From: DATCIH01 sp036507955
GTDB taxonomy: Bacteria > Bacillota > Clostridia > Clostridiales > Clostridiaceae
Length of the DNA stretch: 47,106 bases
NCBI GenBank assembly: GCA_036507955.1
Contig: DATCIH010000171.1
Coordinates: 1-47,106 of the forward strand
Reading direction: 5' to 3'
Shown here: piece by piece, positions 17,699 through 26,170 of the stretch
Position numbering within the stretch: the first letter of the stretch is position 1
Layout of the letters: each line of letters starts with the position of its first letter
The notes under the pieces: generated by a model
Seen by the model: the letters and a program-made list of their open reading frames with translations, nothing else
The model's database searches: none
What the model was told of the DNA's origin: nothing
Translations under genes and position numbers: made by a program

Positions 17699-18409
17699 AT
17701 GATAGAAAGATTGCAAAAATATATGGCTGAATGTGGTATAGCATCAAGACGAAAATGTGAAGAGATTATACAAGAGGGAAGAGTCAGCGTAAATTCTTTG
17801 CTTGTTAAGGAATTAGGTTTTAAAATTGACACTGAAAAAGATATAGTAAAACTAGATGATAAACAAATATATCAAGTTACAAATAAAGTATATATAGCAT
17901 TAAATAAGCCTACAGGATATATATCCTCTGTATCCGACGATAAAGGAAGAAGCACTATTATTGATCTAGTAAATATTAAAGAGAGAATATTCCCAATTGG
18001 AAGGCTAGATTATGATAGCTCAGGGCTTATACTACTAACAAATGATGGGGATGTTTACAATGGCTTAATTCATCCAAGTGAAGAAATTAATAAGGTATAT
18101 GAGGCACTAATTAAGGGTGTGCCAAGTATTGAGGAGATAGATAAATTTTCTGAAGGACTAGACATAGGAGACTATGTTACTGCAAAAGCAAAAATAGAGA
18201 TAATAAAAAATAATGGGACAAATTCCATAGTTAGAATTATAATTCATGAAGGTAAAAACAGGCAAGTAAGAAGGATGTGCGAACAAATAAATCATGAAGT
18301 AATTGCACTCAAAAGGACAATGGTTGGGGATATAAAGCTTGGAGATCTAAAAGAAGGTAGTTTCAGATATTTAAGTACGTCAGAGATAAGTTATCTTAAG
18401 AAGTTATAG
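17699..18409 (+). CDS. RsuA/RluB-family rRNA pseudouridine synthase
   Basis: A 236-aa pseudouridine synthase. An N-terminal S4 RNA-binding domain (LQKYMAECGIASRRKCEEII, residues 4-23) is followed by the catalytic domain with PIGRLDYDSSGLILLTNDG (catalytic aspartate in GRLD) and the C-terminal IHEGKNRQVRRMCEQINHEV. In Bacillus the RluB homologue modifies 23S rRNA near position 2605; RsuA homologues modify 16S position 516. The sequence resembles RluB more, but the target is not proven. A GGTGAT ribosome site precedes the ATG. Confidence 0.92.
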   Translation: MIERLQKYMAECGIASRRKCEEIIQEGRVSVNSLLVKELGFKIDTEKDIVKLDDKQIYQVTNKVYIALNKPTGYISSVSDDKGRSTIIDLVNIKERIFPIGRLDYDSSGLILLTNDGDVYNGLIHPSEEINKVYEALIKGVPSIEEIDKFSEGLDIGDYVTAKAKIEIIKNNGTNSIVRIIIHEGKNRQVRRMCEQINHEVIALKRTMVGDIKLGDLKEGSFRYLSTSEISYLKKL

Positions 18410-18440
18410 CATTATAAAATGAAAGACGTATTGTAAAATA

Positions 18441-18478
18441 ATTCATTTAATGATAAACTGAAATAAATTATTCATTTA
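18441..18478 (+). promoter_or_regulatory. Direct repeat ATTCATTTA (x2) upstream of the RpiR gene
   Basis: Two copies (18441-18449 and 18470-18478) lie 29 bp apart, about three helical turns, each preceded by an AT-rich TTA/ATA. This is a candidate autoregulatory operator for the RpiR protein encoded at 18506. AT-rich background weakens the case. Confidence 0.4.
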
Positions 18479-18505
18479 GATTTATTGCCGAAAGGATTGG
18501 ATTAT

Positions 18506-19381
18506 ATGGAAAACACTAAACAAGATTTAATGAGGACAATACAGCTAAGATTTCCCAGATTGAGTAAGGGACAAAAGCTAATTGCAGAATTCATTTTAAA
18601 GCATTATGATAAGGCTGCATTTATGACGGCTGCAAAATTAGGAATAAGTGTGGGCGTTAGTGAATCTACCGTAGTCCGATTTGCCAATGAATTAGGTTTT
18701 TCCGGATATCCAACACTACAAAAGGCTCTCCAAGAATTAATAAAAAATAAATTAACCACTATACAAAGAATAGAGCTTTCCAGTGATTTTATAAGTGAAG
18801 AAAGCGCTTTAAAGGGAGTACTCAAATCAGATATGGAAAATATCCGATCTACTCTTGAAAAAATCAATCATAAAACCTTTGAAGATATAGTAAATACTAT
18901 ATTCAAAGCTAACAATATATATATTATCGGTCTTAGAAGTTCTACAGCCTTAGCTGATTTTCTAGGATTTTATTTAAGTTTAATATTAAATAACGTTAAA
19001 AACATAGGTCATGGTATGAGCGATATATTTGAACAGATGCTTAACTTAAAGGAAGGGGATCTTGTTATTGGCATAGGCTTTCCAAGATATGCTGTTAGAA
19101 CAATAGAAGCTTTGAATTTCGCACATAGCCGTGGTGCTGAGGTGGTGGCTATAACTGATAGCTTATTATCCCCACTAGCAACCAAGGCTGATTACACTTT
19201 AATCGTTCAAAGTAATATGGCTTCCTTCGTTGATTCTCTAGTGGCACCTTTAAGTGTTATAAACGCTTTAATAATTGCAGTGGGCTTAAGAGAAAAGGAT
19301 AAGATTCAAACAACCTTTACAGAGCTTGAAAGCATATGGCAGGAATATCAAGTATATTCTTATAAAGAAAAAGAAGAATAA
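18506..19381 (+). CDS. MurR/RpiR family transcriptional regulator
   Basis: A 291-aa regulator. An N-terminal RpiR helix-turn-helix domain (about residues 1-80; FPRLSKGQKLIAEFIL and VGVSESTVVRFANELGFSGYP) is joined to a SIS sugar-phosphate-binding domain (about 125-255; NIYIIGLRSSTALADFLGFYL and GDLVIGIGFPRYAVRTIEAL). Members usually control sugar-phosphate or amino-sugar genes; no such genes are adjacent, so the regulon is unknown. A TTG at 18485 is in frame, but GAAAGGA spaced for the ATG at 18506 makes the shorter form more likely. Confidence 0.9.
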   Translation: MENTKQDLMRTIQLRFPRLSKGQKLIAEFILKHYDKAAFMTAAKLGISVGVSESTVVRFANELGFSGYPTLQKALQELIKNKLTTIQRIELSSDFISEESALKGVLKSDMENIRSTLEKINHKTFEDIVNTIFKANNIYIIGLRSSTALADFLGFYLSLILNNVKNIGHGMSDIFEQMLNLKEGDLVIGIGFPRYAVRTIEALNFAHSRGAEVVAITDSLLSPLATKADYTLIVQSNMASFVDSLVAPLSVINALIIAVGLREKDKIQTTFTELESIWQEYQVYSYKEKEE

Positions 19382-19424
19382 CTAGAATAAGTATTTTATT
19401 ATATATAGAAATTGGAGATTTTTT

Positions 19425-20648
19425 ATGTCAAAGGTAATTGTTATTGGTGGTGGACCTGCAGGAATGATGGCTGCAATTTCAGCAGCTCAAAAACATCAGG
19501 TTGTACTTATTGAAAAAAACGAAAAGCTTGGTAAAAAGCTTTACATAACTGGTAAAGGTAGATGCAATGTAACAAGTTCTAAGGAGATTAACGAATTTTT
19601 CAATTTTATATCCTCTAATCCTAGCTTTTTATATAGTTCTTTTTATGGCTTTACAAACCAAGATTTAATGAATTTTTTTGAGGAAAAGGATTTGGAATTA
19701 AAGGTTGAAAGAGGAGATAGAGTATTCCCAAAATCAGATAAATCCTCTGATATTATTTATACCTTAAATAAAGAATTACAGAGCAGGAACGTAGATATAC
19801 ATCTAAATTCAAAGGTTGAAGATATAATTGCTCCAAATAATAGAATTACTAAAGTAAAGCTTAGTGATAATAGTTTTATAGAAGCAGACTATTACATATT
19901 AGCAACTGGTGGGTTATCATATCCACAAACTGGATCCTCTGGTGATGGTTATAAGTTTTCAAAAAAGCTTGGGCACAAAATAGTTAGTCCGCATCCTGGA
20001 TTAATTCCTATGGAAACTGTTGAAGAATGGCCAAAAACACTTCAGGGTTTATCGCTTAAAAATAGTGTATTGAAAATAAAAAATGAAAATGGAAAAATTA
20101 TGTATGAGGAAATGGGAGAACTTTTATTTACTCATTTTGGAATATCGGGCCCATTAGTTTTAACGGCTTCGAGTAAGCTTGATGAAAAGAATGCTAAAGT
20201 GGCTTCAATAGATTTAAAACCTGCTTTAAGTTATGAAGAGTTAGACAAAAGAATTCAAAGGGATTTCATGTTAAATTTAAATAAATCCTTTAAGAATTCC
20301 TTGGATGACATCCTTCCACAAAAACTGATAAATGTAATAATAGGAAAAGCTGGTATTGATGAAAATAAAAAGGTTAATCTTATCACAAAAGAAGAAAGAA
20401 AAAGCATTGTAGAGGCTTTAAAGAATTTAGAGATGCACATAAAAGGATATAGACCAATAGGAGAAGCAATCATAACAAAGGGAGGGATAAGCACAAAGGA
20501 GGTGGATCCATCTACTATGAAGTCTAAGCTTATTGAAAACCTATATTTTGCAGGTGAAATCCTTGATGTTGATGGAGAAACGGGTGGCTTTAATCTGCAA
20601 ATTGCCTTCTCCACAGGTCATCTTGCAGGAGAGCTAAACATTAAGTAA
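19425..20648 (+). CDS. HI0933-like FAD-dependent oxidoreductase
   Basis: A 407-aa flavoprotein of the HI0933/YtfP (BaiN-like, aminoacetone oxidase-like) family. The N-terminal dinucleotide-binding motif is VIGGGPAGMMAAISAA (residues 5-20), followed by LIEKNEKLGKKLYITGKGRCNVT, the ATGGLSYPQTGSSGDGY segment and the C-terminal FAGEILDVDGETGGFNLQIAFSTG. These proteins bind FAD through a two-domain fold; the physiological reaction is not established. It lies immediately upstream of ispH-S1. Confidence 0.9.
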   Translation: MSKVIVIGGGPAGMMAAISAAQKHQVVLIEKNEKLGKKLYITGKGRCNVTSSKEINEFFNFISSNPSFLYSSFYGFTNQDLMNFFEEKDLELKVERGDRVFPKSDKSSDIIYTLNKELQSRNVDIHLNSKVEDIIAPNNRITKVKLSDNSFIEADYYILATGGLSYPQTGSSGDGYKFSKKLGHKIVSPHPGLIPMETVEEWPKTLQGLSLKNSVLKIKNENGKIMYEEMGELLFTHFGISGPLVLTASSKLDEKNAKVASIDLKPALSYEELDKRIQRDFMLNLNKSFKNSLDDILPQKLINVIIGKAGIDENKKVNLITKEERKSIVEALKNLEMHIKGYRPIGEAIITKGGISTKEVDPSTMKSKLIENLYFAGEILDVDGETGGFNLQIAFSTGHLAGELNIK

Positions 20649-20746
20649 TATATAAGATAAATAAAGGGTTTATATAATTTTTATAGAATTAGTAATAAGT
20701 TAGTTTAGGTTAATATAACAATTCCACAACCTGAGGTGATATAATT

Positions 20747-22654
20747 GTGAAAGTTTTTTTAGCGGCAAATGCTGGTTTTTGTTTTGGAGTAAAACGGGCA
20801 GTAGATATTAGCATAAAAACAAGAGAAATTCATGGAAAAGATATATACACACTAGGTCCATTAATACATAATAAAGATGTGGTAGAATTTTTAAAGGATA
20901 AAGGAATATTTGCCATTGAAATTAATGAAGTGGACAAACTTAATGAAAATGATATTATAATAATAAGATCTCATGGTATTTCCCCAGAGGTTTTAGAGCA
21001 CCTTATTGCTCATAAGCTAAAAATCATAGATGCTACATGTCCTTATGTTACAAATATACAATTAAAGGTTAAAAAGTACTATGAACTTGGCTACCAAATA
21101 ATTATTGTTGGGGATAAGGAACATCCTGAAGTTGTTGGAATAAATGGTTTTTGCCAAAATAAGGCTATTATTGCTAAAAGTGGAGAGGATATTGGTTCCC
21201 TTACACAAAGAGTATGCGTAGTATCTCAAACAACTGAAAAGGAATCTAATTTTATTTCCGTATTAGAGGCAGTTATAAGAGTGTGTAAAGAAATATGCTC
21301 TTTTAATACAATTTGTACAGCAACAAAGGTTAGACAATTCGCTGCGGAGAATATTTCTAAAAAAGTTGACATGATGCTAGTAATAGGAGGTAAGAATAGT
21401 TCAAATACCAGTAAGCTATATGAAATATGTAAAACCAATTGTAAAAATACATTTCATATTGAAAATGCTGGAGAAATTCCGATTAACTTATTAAATAACA
21501 TACAAAACATTGGTGTAACAGCTGGAGCTTCTACACCAGAGTGGATTATAAAGGAGACAATTAAAAAAATGGATAATAATGAAGAAGTAGAAATGAATGA
21601 GCAATTAGCTTTTATGGACAAAAACAGTAATAAAATAGCTGTAGGTGATGTTTTAAAAGGAGAAATAGTATCATTAAATGATAAGGAAGCCTTTGTAAAC
21701 ATTAATTATAAGGCAGATGGACTTTTACCAATAGGTGAAGTAGCTTATAACGATGAAGAATCTTTAAATGATATCTTTAAAATAGGAGATGTTGTACAAG
21801 TAAAGGTTATAAGTAGAAAAAATGAGGACGGATATGTTGTATTATCAAGAAAAGAATTAGAAAGAGAAGGGACTCTTGATATTATTAAGGATGCCTTTGA
21901 AAAGAAGGAAATATTAAATGTAACCGTTAAAGAAAATGTTAAAGGTGGTTTAGTAGCTAGCTACAAGGGGGTTAGAATATTTATTCCAGCTTCTCATTTA
22001 GAGCTATTTAGGGTTGATAATTTAAACGACTATATGGGTAAGGAATTAGACATAAATATAATCGAATTTGTGCAAGATAGAAGATCTACTAAAATTGTAG
22101 GTTCAAGAAGGGATATTTTAAAGGAAGAGCATGCAGAGGTTGAAAATGCTGCAATAGTTAATTTGGAGATTGGTCAAATAGTTGAAGGCAAGGTTATGAG
22201 ACTCACAAGTTTTGGAGCTTTTGTAAATATCTTGGGAATTGATGGACTACTTCATGTTTCTGAAATATCTTGGGGAAGAGTTAACAAGCCTTCAGAAGTA
22301 TTAACTGAAGGAGATATAATAAAGGTATATGTATTGGAAGTAGATAAAGAAAAGAAAAAGATTTCTTTAAGCATTAAAAAGCTTCAAGAGGATCCTTGGA
22401 ATAATGTTATAGATAAATATCCAGTGGATACAGTGGTTTTAGGAAAGGTTGTTAGATTTGCTAATTTCGGAGCCTTCATAGAATTAGAGCCAGGAGTGGA
22501 TGCGTTGGTTCATATATCACAGATTAGCCATAAGCATATCAATAAACCAAGTGAAGTTTTAGTTATAGGACAAATGGTAAAAGCAAAAATTTTAGAAGTA
22601 AATAATGAAACAAAAAAAATAGCCCTCAGCATAAAAGAGGTTGAAGAAGTTTAA
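20747..22654 (+). CDS. ispH: Fused HMBPP reductase (IspH) and S1-domain protein
   Basis: A 635-aa bifunctional protein. Residues 1-280 are IspH, the last enzyme of the MEP isoprenoid pathway, with the 4Fe-4S cysteines 12, 98 and 190 and substrate histidines 41, 76 and 126. Residues from about 299 to 635 carry four S1 RNA-binding domains: 299-370, 388-455 (divergent), 475-545 with SFGAFVNILGIDGLLHVSEISW, and 562-632 with NFGAFIELEPGVDALVHISQISH. It corresponds to the fused IspH-ribosomal protein S1 known from clostridia. GTG start at 20747 with GAGGTGAT 6 nt upstream. There is no frameshift or stop between the halves, so the fusion is genuine in this sequence. Confidence 0.95.
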   Translation: MKVFLAANAGFCFGVKRAVDISIKTREIHGKDIYTLGPLIHNKDVVEFLKDKGIFAIEINEVDKLNENDIIIIRSHGISPEVLEHLIAHKLKIIDATCPYVTNIQLKVKKYYELGYQIIIVGDKEHPEVVGINGFCQNKAIIAKSGEDIGSLTQRVCVVSQTTEKESNFISVLEAVIRVCKEICSFNTICTATKVRQFAAENISKKVDMMLVIGGKNSSNTSKLYEICKTNCKNTFHIENAGEIPINLLNNIQNIGVTAGASTPEWIIKETIKKMDNNEEVEMNEQLAFMDKNSNKIAVGDVLKGEIVSLNDKEAFVNINYKADGLLPIGEVAYNDEESLNDIFKIGDVVQVKVISRKNEDGYVVLSRKELEREGTLDIIKDAFEKKEILNVTVKENVKGGLVASYKGVRIFIPASHLELFRVDNLNDYMGKELDINIIEFVQDRRSTKIVGSRRDILKEEHAEVENAAIVNLEIGQIVEGKVMRLTSFGAFVNILGIDGLLHVSEISWGRVNKPSEVLTEGDIIKVYVLEVDKEKKKISLSIKKLQEDPWNNVIDKYPVDTVVLGKVVRFANFGAFIELEPGVDALVHISQISHKHINKPSEVLVIGQMVKAKILEVNNETKKIALSIKEVEEV

Positions 22655-22660
22655 ATATTT

Positions 22661-22689
22661 AGGGATACTCTAGTAATAGATGTGTCCCT
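22661..22689 (+). terminator. Weak hairpin after ispH-S1
   Basis: AGGGATAC pairs with GTGTCCCT (one G-T pair) across a 13-nt loop, followed by TTTGTCATT. A modest terminator candidate. Confidence 0.45.
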
Positions 22690-22749
22690 TTGTCATTAAT
22701 TTCATATATCAGAAATATACTTTAGAAGTATTATTTTGAAGAGGTATAT

Positions 22750-23793
22750 ATGGAATCAGATATTTATAATAAATTACGCAGTAGAAGTTTGAGTGTAAAA
22801 GAGAAAAAAGAAATAGAAAAAGTTATTTTAGAGTATGACATAAAGGTTTTAGATATATGTTATATAAGTGGCTATTATATAATAAAAGATGCAGAGGGTA
22901 AAACTTTTAAACTTAGTAGAATTAAACATGGCTTAGATAAAACTAAAGCAAGTTTTATTATATCAGATAAGCTAATGACAGCTGGCTTCAACAATTTTAT
23001 CTGTTATTATAAAACAAAAAAAGATAAACTCTTTGTTAAATCGAAAGAAACTTTATATTTTGTAACAAATTATAAAGAAAATAAGGCTATAGATTATAAT
23101 AGTGAAGACTTCGAAAAAATATTTTCCTTGGTGGCAAGATTTCACTACCTTTCAACAATAATTATGAAAGAAAACATAAGAATTAAGGATAAGTCAACTA
23201 ATTGGTATGTAGAATTTGACAAGAGATTTAAAATGCTTTTGTATATAAAGAAAATAGTAAATAACAAAAGAAATCTTGATGCTTTTGATGAACTATATAT
23301 TAATACTTTAGATAGTGCTAGAGCATTTGGACTTAAAGCTATAGAATTGTTACAAGACTCAGATCTTGTGCTTAAAGATTCGGTAAAGGTTATCGAACTT
23401 TCTACTTCCTGTTTTAAGAGAATATGTAAAAGTGACGAATATTTTATTGATGGCATAGAAAAGCTCCGAAAAAATTACAAGCTTTGGGATATAGCCAGAA
23501 TAATAAGAAAGACTATGTTCATTAGCAATTTCCATTGGGATTTTCTGTATGCTAAAACTTTTCTTGAAGCATATTCTTTAGAAAATAAACTATCTAAGGA
23601 TGAACTAAAAATTATACTTGCCTTTATAATTTTCCCAAAGGATTTTTGGAAGTTAGGGTATAATAAATATATAAAACATGTAGAAATAGAGGAAAATAAT
23701 TATATTCATAAACTTAATAAAATAGTAAAGTACTTAGTTGAGGAAGAAGCATTTATAAATAACTTTTCACAATATATACTTGATAAGGATTGA
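22750..23793 (+). CDS. CotS-like spore coat protein, apparent pseudokinase
   Basis: A 347-aa protein that I place, by pattern, in the CotS/YutH group of spore proteins with an aminoglycoside-phosphotransferase-like kinase fold. Supporting features: a lysine-containing strand KTFKLSRIKHGLDKTKASFI, YFVTNYKENKAIDYNSEDF, ARFHYLS, and the C-terminal LSKDELKIILAFIIFPKDFWKLGYNKY, where CotS proteins have LLLFPxxFWK. The catalytic His-x-Asp loop and metal-binding Asp expected before LWDIARIIRK are not recognisable (ICKSDEYFIDGIEKL occupies that place). If the family call is right this is a structural pseudokinase. AGAGG precedes the ATG. It could instead be an uncharacterised diverged relative. Confidence 0.6.
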   Translation: MESDIYNKLRSRSLSVKEKKEIEKVILEYDIKVLDICYISGYYIIKDAEGKTFKLSRIKHGLDKTKASFIISDKLMTAGFNNFICYYKTKKDKLFVKSKETLYFVTNYKENKAIDYNSEDFEKIFSLVARFHYLSTIIMKENIRIKDKSTNWYVEFDKRFKMLLYIKKIVNNKRNLDAFDELYINTLDSARAFGLKAIELLQDSDLVLKDSVKVIELSTSCFKRICKSDEYFIDGIEKLRKNYKLWDIARIIRKTMFISNFHWDFLYAKTFLEAYSLENKLSKDELKIILAFIIFPKDFWKLGYNKYIKHVEIEENNYIHKLNKIVKYLVEEEAFINNFSQYILDKD

Positions 23794-23858
23794 TTTGACG
23801 AGAGCATATTTAAGATTTATACTATGACTATATTATTTGGTAATTTAAGAGGATATTT

Positions 23859-24719
23859 ATGTATAGTTTATCTAATATAAAAGGAAATATTCAGATCATT
23901 AAAGAGTTTAATACAGGTAGAACTAATTTTAATCCAATGAACAAGGATTTGTTTTCAATATATAATGATTATAATTTTATTAAGAAAATAATTCTTAGGA
24001 AGCAAGTAAGCCTATTATTATATGGCAATATACCTATTGGGTATATTTGGAGCGAAAGAATTAGTAGAAAAGAATATAAAATAAACTCCATGTATGTTAG
24101 TTCTCTAAATCCTGAAGAAGGGTATAGATACTTATTAAACAGTTTCAAATATTTAAATAAAATAAATTATAATTGTGAACTTAATAATTATAATTATACT
24201 ATTTTAAAAAATCTAAATTTTAAAAGATTAGATGGTACTTTAAGAATGTGTTTAGACATTGATGAAGTGATACCTTATACTATTGATAGAGCTAATATTG
24301 AACCCTTTGAAAAAAATAAGGATCAAGAATTAAGATGCTCAATTCAAAACTCAATATTTCATAATATGGATAGAACACCCTTAAGTGTTGAGGATATAAT
24401 TAGTGATTTAATTCAAGATTATTATATAGAAGCAGGGGGTTTGTTCATTAAAAACGGCCAAGAATATGTTGGCTATGGCCAGCTTATAAAGGATGAAGAA
24501 GTAGCTTTAATTGTTAATTTTGGTATTATTGATAAGTTCAGAAAAAATGGATTTGGTAAAATGCTATTGTATAACCTTATTAAAACGGCTAAGCAGTTAG
24601 GTTATACCAAGGTTTTTATAAAATTAAACTCAAACAACACACCAGCTTATAATCTGTATAAAAGTGTGGGCTTTAAAATTAGCAAACAAAATTATAATTT
24701 CCAACTTTATAAAATATAA
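23859..24719 (+). CDS. GNAT family N-acetyltransferase
   Basis: A 286-aa protein whose C-terminal third is a clear GNAT domain: FGIIDKFRKNGFGKMLLYNLI (about residues 222-242) supplies the acetyl-CoA loop, and NSNNTPAYNLYKSVGFK is the typical final strand-helix. The N-terminal half (GNIPIGYIWSERISRKEYKINSMYVSS) looks like a second, degenerate GNAT domain lacking the CoA loop, so a tandem GNAT is likely. The substrate is unknown. AAGAGGAT precedes the ATG, and a strong terminator follows. Confidence 0.82.
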   Translation: MYSLSNIKGNIQIIKEFNTGRTNFNPMNKDLFSIYNDYNFIKKIILRKQVSLLLYGNIPIGYIWSERISRKEYKINSMYVSSLNPEEGYRYLLNSFKYLNKINYNCELNNYNYTILKNLNFKRLDGTLRMCLDIDEVIPYTIDRANIEPFEKNKDQELRCSIQNSIFHNMDRTPLSVEDIISDLIQDYYIEAGGLFIKNGQEYVGYGQLIKDEEVALIVNFGIIDKFRKNGFGKMLLYNLIKTAKQLGYTKVFIKLNSNNTPAYNLYKSVGFKISKQNYNFQLYKI

Positions 24720-24730
24720 ATAATAGCTAT

Positions 24731-24764
24731 AAAAGAGAAATTCTTTAAAAAGTATTTCTCTTTT
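24731..24764 (+). terminator. Terminator after the GNAT gene
   Basis: Perfect 11-bp stem AAAAGAGAAAT/ATTTCTCTTTT with a 12-nt loop. The T-run forms part of the 3' arm. It separates the GNAT gene from miaB. Confidence 0.75.
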
Positions 24765-24809
24765 AATTAGGTTGGAAGACATACTTTCAATAAAAGGAGT
24801 GTTTAATTT

Positions 24810-26144
24810 TTGAATAATACTAAGGAAAAACAATTTTATTGTATAGAGACCTGGGGATGCCAGATGAACGAGGAAGATTCAGAAAAGCTATCAGGAATGC
24901 TTAAAAACATAGGATATTTGAGTACTAAGGCAAGAGATGAAGCTAGCATTATTATTTTTAATACCTGTTGTGTAAGAGAAAATGCAGAGCTTAAAGTATA
25001 TGGCAATTTAGGAGAACTAAAAGCTTTAAAGAAAAAAAATCCTAAGTTAATAATTGCAGTTTGTGGGTGTATGATGCAACAAAAAGGTATGGCAGAAAAC
25101 ATTATTAAAAAGTTTCCCTTTGTAGATATAATCTTTGGTACTCATAATTCTTATAAATTTCCAGAATATTTAAATCAAGTATTGCAAACTAACAATTCAG
25201 TTATTGAAGTTTCAGATAAAGAGCAAGGTATTGTTGAAGGTTTACCTGTGGACAGACTAAGCTCCTTAAAGGCTTTTGTAACCATAATGTATGGCTGCGA
25301 TAATTATTGCACTTACTGCGTTGTTCCCTTCGTACGAGGGCGTGAACGCAGTAGAAAGCCTATTGATATAGAAAATGAAATAAAACATTTAATAGCAAAG
25401 GGCTATAAGGAAATAACTTTGCTTGGTCAAAACGTAAACTCCTATGGCAGAAATTTGGAAGAGAAAATAAATTTTGCCGGACTACTTTATAGATTAGATA
25501 AAATAGAGGGGCTTGAAAGAATAAGATTTATGACCTCTCATCCTAAGGATCTCTCTGATGATATTATACAGGCTGTTTTAGAGCTTAAAAAGGTATGTGA
25601 GCATATACATATACCTGTTCAATCTGGCTCTACAAGTTTATTGAAAAAAATGAATAGGAAATATACCAGAGAGGATTATTTAAGTTTGGTCTCGAAAATC
25701 AAGAAATCTATAGCTGAGGTCTCAATAACTACAGATATAATTGTAGGGTTTCCAGGGGAAACTGAGGAAGATTTTCTTGATACTTTATCCTTAATTAAAG
25801 AAGTTGGCTTTGATTCTGCCTTTACTTTTATTTATTCTAGAAGAAAGGGCACCCCGGCGGATGAAATGGAAGATCAGATATCAGATGAAGTAAAGCATGA
25901 ACGATTTCAAAGATTAGTAAAGGTTATAAATGAATCCTCAATTAATAAAAACAAAGCTTATCTTGGAAAAAATGTAGAAGTACTAGTTGAAGGAATAAGT
26001 AAACATAACAAAGAAGTATATACTGGAAAAACTAGGACTGGAAAGATTGTAAATGTAAATAACAAAGAAGATGTTACAGGCAAAATAATAAACGTTAAAA
26101 TAACGGAGGCTTTTTCCTTCTCTTTAAATGGGGAAGCCTTGTAA
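24810..26144 (+). CDS. miaB: tRNA-2-methylthio-N6-dimethylallyladenosine synthase
   Basis: Radical SAM methylthiotransferase that adds the ms2 group to i6A37 in tRNAs reading UNN codons. The 444-aa protein has the MTTase N-terminal domain with cysteines 17, 53 and 87 for the auxiliary cluster, radical SAM cysteines 163, 167 and 170 (CDNYCTYC), and a C-terminal TRAM domain from about residue 380. TTG start with AAAAGGAGTG 8 nt upstream. It supplies the step after MiaA, encoded downstream in the same cluster. Confidence 0.96.
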   Translation: MNNTKEKQFYCIETWGCQMNEEDSEKLSGMLKNIGYLSTKARDEASIIIFNTCCVRENAELKVYGNLGELKALKKKNPKLIIAVCGCMMQQKGMAENIIKKFPFVDIIFGTHNSYKFPEYLNQVLQTNNSVIEVSDKEQGIVEGLPVDRLSSLKAFVTIMYGCDNYCTYCVVPFVRGRERSRKPIDIENEIKHLIAKGYKEITLLGQNVNSYGRNLEEKINFAGLLYRLDKIEGLERIRFMTSHPKDLSDDIIQAVLELKKVCEHIHIPVQSGSTSLLKKMNRKYTREDYLSLVSKIKKSIAEVSITTDIIVGFPGETEEDFLDTLSLIKEVGFDSAFTFIYSRRKGTPADEMEDQISDEVKHERFQRLVKVINESSINKNKAYLGKNVEVLVEGISKHNKEVYTGKTRTGKIVNVNNKEDVTGKIINVKITEAFSFSLNGEAL

Positions 26145-26170
26145 TCAAACATTATAAAGGATGTGTTAAG

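Noticed and set aside
20255..20614. 119-aa minus-strand ORF inside the HI0933-like gene
   Set aside because: Antisense shadow of a conserved flavoprotein region, with no independent support.
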